In this document: positions 59,334-62,115 of the stretch, one piece after another
Numbering within the stretch: position 1 is the stretch's first letter
Layout of the letters: the number at the start of each line of letters is the position of its first letter
Source of the DNA: Streptomyces fructofermentans
GTDB taxonomy: Bacteria; Actinomycetota; Actinomycetes; Streptomycetales; Streptomycetaceae
Assembly (NCBI RefSeq): GCF_014651055.1
Contig: NZ_BMWD01000027.1
Location: 1-62,115, forward strand
DNA: 62,115 nucleotides
Direction: 5' to 3'
Notes under the pieces: generated by a model
Database searches by the model: none
Told to the model about the DNA's origin: nothing
What the model saw: only the letters and a program-made list of their open reading frames with translations
Program-made: the position numbers and the translations under genes

Positions 59334-60401
59334 ATGTCGAAGATCAAGGCCCGCAAGGGCGCCCCGTACGCGCGCATTCTCGGTGTGGGCGGCTACCGCC
59401 CGGTCCGTGTAGTGCCCAACGAGGTCATCCTCGAGACGATCGACTCGTCCGACGAGTGGATCCGCTCGCGCTCAGGCATCGAGACCCGGCACTGGGCGAA
59501 CGACGAGGAGACCGTCGCCGCCATGTCCGTCGAGGCGTCCGGCAAGGCGATCGCCGACGCCGGGATCAGCGCCGAGCAGATCGGCGCGGTCGTCGTCTCG
59601 ACCGTCTCGCACTTCAGCCAGACCCCGGCCATCGCCACCGAGATCGCCGACCGGCTCGGCACGGCGAAGGCCGCCGCCTTCGACATCTCGGCCGGCTGCG
59701 CCGGATTCGGCTACGGACTGACCCTGGCCAAGGGCATGGTCGTCGAGGGCTCCGCCGAGTACGTCCTCGTCATCGGTGTCGAGCGGCTGTCCGACCTCAC
59801 CGACCTGGAGGACCGCGCGACGGCCTTCCTGTTCGGCGACGGCGCGGGCGCGGTCGTGGTCGGCCCCTCCGAGGAGCCGCACATCGGCCCGACCGTCTGG
59901 GGCTCCGAGGGCGACAAGTCCGCCACGATCAAGCAGACCGTGCCGTGGGACGTCTTCCACACGCACGCCCGGCTGCGCACCGACGGGGAGGCCCTCGCCG
60001 GCGAACTCTCCGAACTCCCCCTGGACTCCAAGGGCGAGCTCAAGTTCCCCGCGATCACGCAGGAGGGCCAGGCGGTGTTCCGCTGGGCCGTGTTCGAGAT
60101 GGCGAAGATCGCCAAGGAGGCCCTGGAGGCCTCCGGACTCACTGCGGACGACTTGGACGTCTTCATTCCCCACCAGGCCAACGAGCGGATCATCGACTCG
60201 ATGGTGAAGACTCTCAAGCTGCCGGAGCACGTCACGGTCGCGCGTGACGTGCGTACCACCGGCAACACCTCGGCCGCCTCGATCCCGCTCGCTATGGAGC
60301 GGCTCCTGGCGACCGGCGAGGCGAAGAGCGGCGACACCGCGCTCGTCATCGGCTTCGGGGCGGGTCTCGTTTACGCCGCGACGGTCGTTACCCTCCCCTA
60401 A
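59334..60401 (+). CDS. fabH: 3-oxoacyl-ACP synthase III
   Basis: A 355-residue condensing enzyme that starts each fatty acid by joining acyl-CoA (branched in Streptomyces) to malonyl-ACP. Catalytic Cys122 in DISAGCAGFGYG, His280 in IPHQANERI and Asn311 in TTGNTSAASIPL are in place; VGGYRPVRVVPNE and EWIRSRSGIETRHW open the thiolase fold. AAGGAG lies 9 bases before ATG 59334. The ACP gene follows after 71 bases. Length is slightly above the 330-345 usual because of an N-terminal extension. Confidence 0.97.
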   Translation: MSKIKARKGAPYARILGVGGYRPVRVVPNEVILETIDSSDEWIRSRSGIETRHWANDEETVAAMSVEASGKAIADAGISAEQIGAVVVSTVSHFSQTPAIATEIADRLGTAKAAAFDISAGCAGFGYGLTLAKGMVVEGSAEYVLVIGVERLSDLTDLEDRATAFLFGDGAGAVVVGPSEEPHIGPTVWGSEGDKSATIKQTVPWDVFHTHARLRTDGEALAGELSELPLDSKGELKFPAITQEGQAVFRWAVFEMAKIAKEALEASGLTADDLDVFIPHQANERIIDSMVKTLKLPEHVTVARDVRTTGNTSAASIPLAMERLLATGEAKSGDTALVIGFGAGLVYAATVVTLP

Positions 60402-60472
60402 GCACACCGTCCGGATCTTTCCGGACGGGAGTACCGCCACACCCTCTGGAAACACAAGAAGGAGCGCCTGAC

Positions 60473-60721
60473 ATGGCCGCCACTCAGGAAGAGATCGTCG
60501 CCGGTCTCGCCGACATCGTGAACGAGATCGCCGGCATCCCGGTCGAGGACGTCCAGCTGGAGAAGTCCTTCACCGACGACCTGGACGTCGACTCGCTGTC
60601 CATGGTCGAGGTCGTCGTCGCCGCCGAAGAGCGCTTCGACGTCAAGATCCCGGACGACGACGTCAAGAACCTCAAGACGGTCGGCGACGCGACCGAGTAC
60701 ATCCTCAAGCACCAGGGCTGA
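60473..60721 (+). CDS. acpP: Acyl carrier protein
   Basis: An 82-residue acidic four-helix carrier. The phosphopantetheine site is DLDVDSLSMVEVV with Ser41. It holds the growing acyl chain for the fab enzymes. AAGGAG lies 8 bases before ATG 60473. Followed by 84 bases to fabF; a short palindrome-like CCCGCCACCCGGCGG is near 60749. Sequence and length are standard for Streptomyces AcpP. Confidence 0.97.
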   Translation: MAATQEEIVAGLADIVNEIAGIPVEDVQLEKSFTDDLDVDSLSMVEVVVAAEERFDVKIPDDDVKNLKTVGDATEYILKHQG

Positions 60722-60805
60722 GCCAACCCACAGCCCGGATGCTGCTAGCCCCGCCACCCGGCGGTGGCGCCGCTGAATCCTCGTATCGTTGGAGAAAGAA
60801 TTCCC

Positions 60806-62077
60806 GTGAGCCCGACCAATCGCACCGTGGTCGTCACCGGTATCGGCGCAACCACACCGCTGGGTGGCGACGCAGCCTCTACCTGGGAGGGCCTGATCGC
60901 CGGACGATCCGGTGTCCGCCCCCTGGAGCAGGAATGGGCCGCCGACCAGGCGGTCCGTATCGCGGCGCAGATCGCCGTGGAACCGGGCGAGGTCATCCCG
61001 CGCCCGCAGGCCCGCCGCCTCGACCGCTCGGCGCAGTTCGCGCTGATCGCGGCCAAGGAGGCCTGGGCCGACGCCGGTTACACCGACCCGGCCGGTGAGG
61101 ACGACGGCGTCGACCCCGACCGGCTGGGCGCCGTCATCGCCTCCGGCATCGGCGGCGTCACCACGCTGCTCGACCAGTACGACGTGCTGAAGGAGAAGGG
61201 CGTCCGCCGCGTCTCCCCGCACACCGTCCCCATGCTCATGCCGAACGGCCCGTCGGCCAACGTCGGTCTGCTCGTCGGCGCCCGCGCCGGTGTGCACACC
61301 CCGGTGTCGGCCTGCGCGTCGGGCGCGGAGGCCATCGGCTACGCCATCGAGATGATCCGCACCGGCCGCGCCGACGTCGTCGTCGCGGGCGGCACGGAGG
61401 CGGCCATCCACCCGCTGCCGATCGCCGCGTTCGGCAACATGATGGCGATGTCCAAGAACAACGACGACCCGCAGGGCGCCTCGCGTCCCTACGACCTCGG
61501 CCGTGACGGCTTCGTCCTCGGCGAGGGCGCCGGCGTCCTCGTCCTGGAGTCCGCCGAGCACGCCGCCGCGCGCGGCGCCCGGGTGTACGCGGAGGCGGTC
61601 GGCCAGGGCATCTCGGCCGACGGCCACGACATCGTGCAGCCGGAGCCCGAGGGCCGCGGCATCGCGCGCGCCCTGCAGAACCTGCTCGACAGCACCGACC
61701 TGAACCCGGCCGAGATCGTGCACGTGAACGCGCACGCCACCTCGACGCCGGCCGGTGACGTGGCCGAGCTGAAGGCGCTGCGCAAGGTCTTCGGCGACGA
61801 CACGGACCACTTCGCGGTCTCCGGTACGAAGTCCATGACCGGGCATCTGCTGGGCGGCGCGGGCGGCGTGGAGTCGGTCGCCACGGTCCTCGCCCTGTAC
61901 CACCGGGTGGCGCCGCCGACCATCAACGTCGACAACCTCGACCCCGAGGCCGAGGCGGCCGCCGACATCGTCCGGGGCGAGGCGCGCAAGCTGCCCGTCG
62001 AGGGCCGTATCGCGGCGCTGAACGACTCGTTCGGCTTCGGCGGGCACAACGTGGTGCTGGCCTTCCGCTCGGTCTGA
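60806..62077 (+). CDS. fabF: 3-oxoacyl-ACP synthase II
   Basis: A 423-residue elongation condensing enzyme. Cys170 in TPVSACASGAEA accepts the acyl chain; His310 in VNAHATSTPAGD and His347 in KSMTGHLLGGAGG complete the Cys-His-His triad. VVVTGIGATTPLGGD is the N-terminal motif. Together with FabD, FabH and AcpP it completes the type II synthase core. GTG 60806 follows GGAGAAAG at 9 bases; ATG 60764 would add 14 residues without homology. The window ends 38 bases after its stop, so a following gene cannot be judged. Confidence 0.97.
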   Translation: MSPTNRTVVVTGIGATTPLGGDAASTWEGLIAGRSGVRPLEQEWAADQAVRIAAQIAVEPGEVIPRPQARRLDRSAQFALIAAKEAWADAGYTDPAGEDDGVDPDRLGAVIASGIGGVTTLLDQYDVLKEKGVRRVSPHTVPMLMPNGPSANVGLLVGARAGVHTPVSACASGAEAIGYAIEMIRTGRADVVVAGGTEAAIHPLPIAAFGNMMAMSKNNDDPQGASRPYDLGRDGFVLGEGAGVLVLESAEHAAARGARVYAEAVGQGISADGHDIVQPEPEGRGIARALQNLLDSTDLNPAEIVHVNAHATSTPAGDVAELKALRKVFGDDTDHFAVSGTKSMTGHLLGGAGGVESVATVLALYHRVAPPTINVDNLDPEAEAAADIVRGEARKLPVEGRIAALNDSFGFGGHNVVLAFRSV

Positions 62078-62115
62078 CCCGCCCTCCCCGCAACTACGGC
62101 GTGTGGCCCGGCTCC

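Overview
This window is high-GC actinobacterial DNA, almost certainly a Streptomyces chromosome arm-to-core segment. The evidence is strong G/C third-position bias, frequent GTG/TTG starts, twin-arginine and lipoprotein exports, many genes that look leaderless, and a gene order (aceE, then fasR-fabD-fabH-acpP-fabF) that I recognise from Streptomyces coelicolor. The species cannot be named from the sequence.

Layout. (1) 0.1-6.7 kb: a paralogous pair of unknown proteins sharing one small domain, a DHA2-type drug exporter with a winged-helix-like tail, a zinc-ribbon/peptidoglycan-binding membrane protein and a HAD phosphatase. (2) 7.1-18.3 kb: a secreted HNH nuclease, a PhoD-like phosphatase, a frameshifted FAD/NAD(P)-binding gene, a DedA membrane protein, small conserved proteins (DUF2277, YCII), a Tat-exported six-hairpin-like protein behind a textbook LacI-type operator, a DHFR-like reductase and an ArsR-like regulator. 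(3) 18.8-21.4 kb: two secreted peptidoglycan hydrolases (M15 carboxypeptidase, amidase). (4) 21.5-28.3 kb: an accessory region of visibly lower GC and poorer gene integrity, holding DUF4265, a wrecked SMI1/KNR4 gene, a two-repeat unknown, a Ter-unrelated membrane protein, a small protein typical of integrative elements, a YrhB/Imm35-like protein, a frameshifted small gene, another orphan and a NERD protein. It ends at a tRNA-Val(UAC) gene and looks like a decaying island of immunity-type genes and mobile-element debris.

(5) 28.5-32.6 kb: lipoprotein, coiled-coil membrane protein, DUF4383, FmdB zinc ribbon, second DedA. (6) 32.5-42.6 kb: a Ter (tellurium/stress) module. A minus-strand operon encodes a CitE-like lyase, a phosphoribosyltransferase/TRSP protein fused in frame to a StiP/PELOTA protein, and a HAD phosphatase. 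Beside it are three TerD proteins, a TerA-like protein and a DUF475/TerC-like membrane protein. Such operons have been proposed to make a nucleoside-like metabolite in Ter-dependent stress responses. (7) 42.7-57.0 kb: AhpE-like peroxiredoxin, DUF3052, pyruvate dehydrogenase E1 (aceE), K+ channel, MFS/TetR pair, DUF1023 hydrolase, DUF4429/SHOCT, MerR-aldo/keto reductase pair, GNAT, serine hydrolase, pirin. (8) 57.1-62.1 kb: the regulator FasR and the complete type II fatty acid synthase operon fabD-fabH-acpP-fabF. AceE feeds acetyl-CoA into the pathway that region 8 runs.

Points deserving a second look are the PRTase-StiP in-frame fusion, the immunity-type island by tRNA-Val, two one-base frameshifts, the exporter-regulator fusion, the DUF pair at the left edge, and several clean operators (LacI, MerR, TetR-like, FasR candidate). 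No rRNA, CRISPR array, intact insertion sequence or intact integrase was seen.
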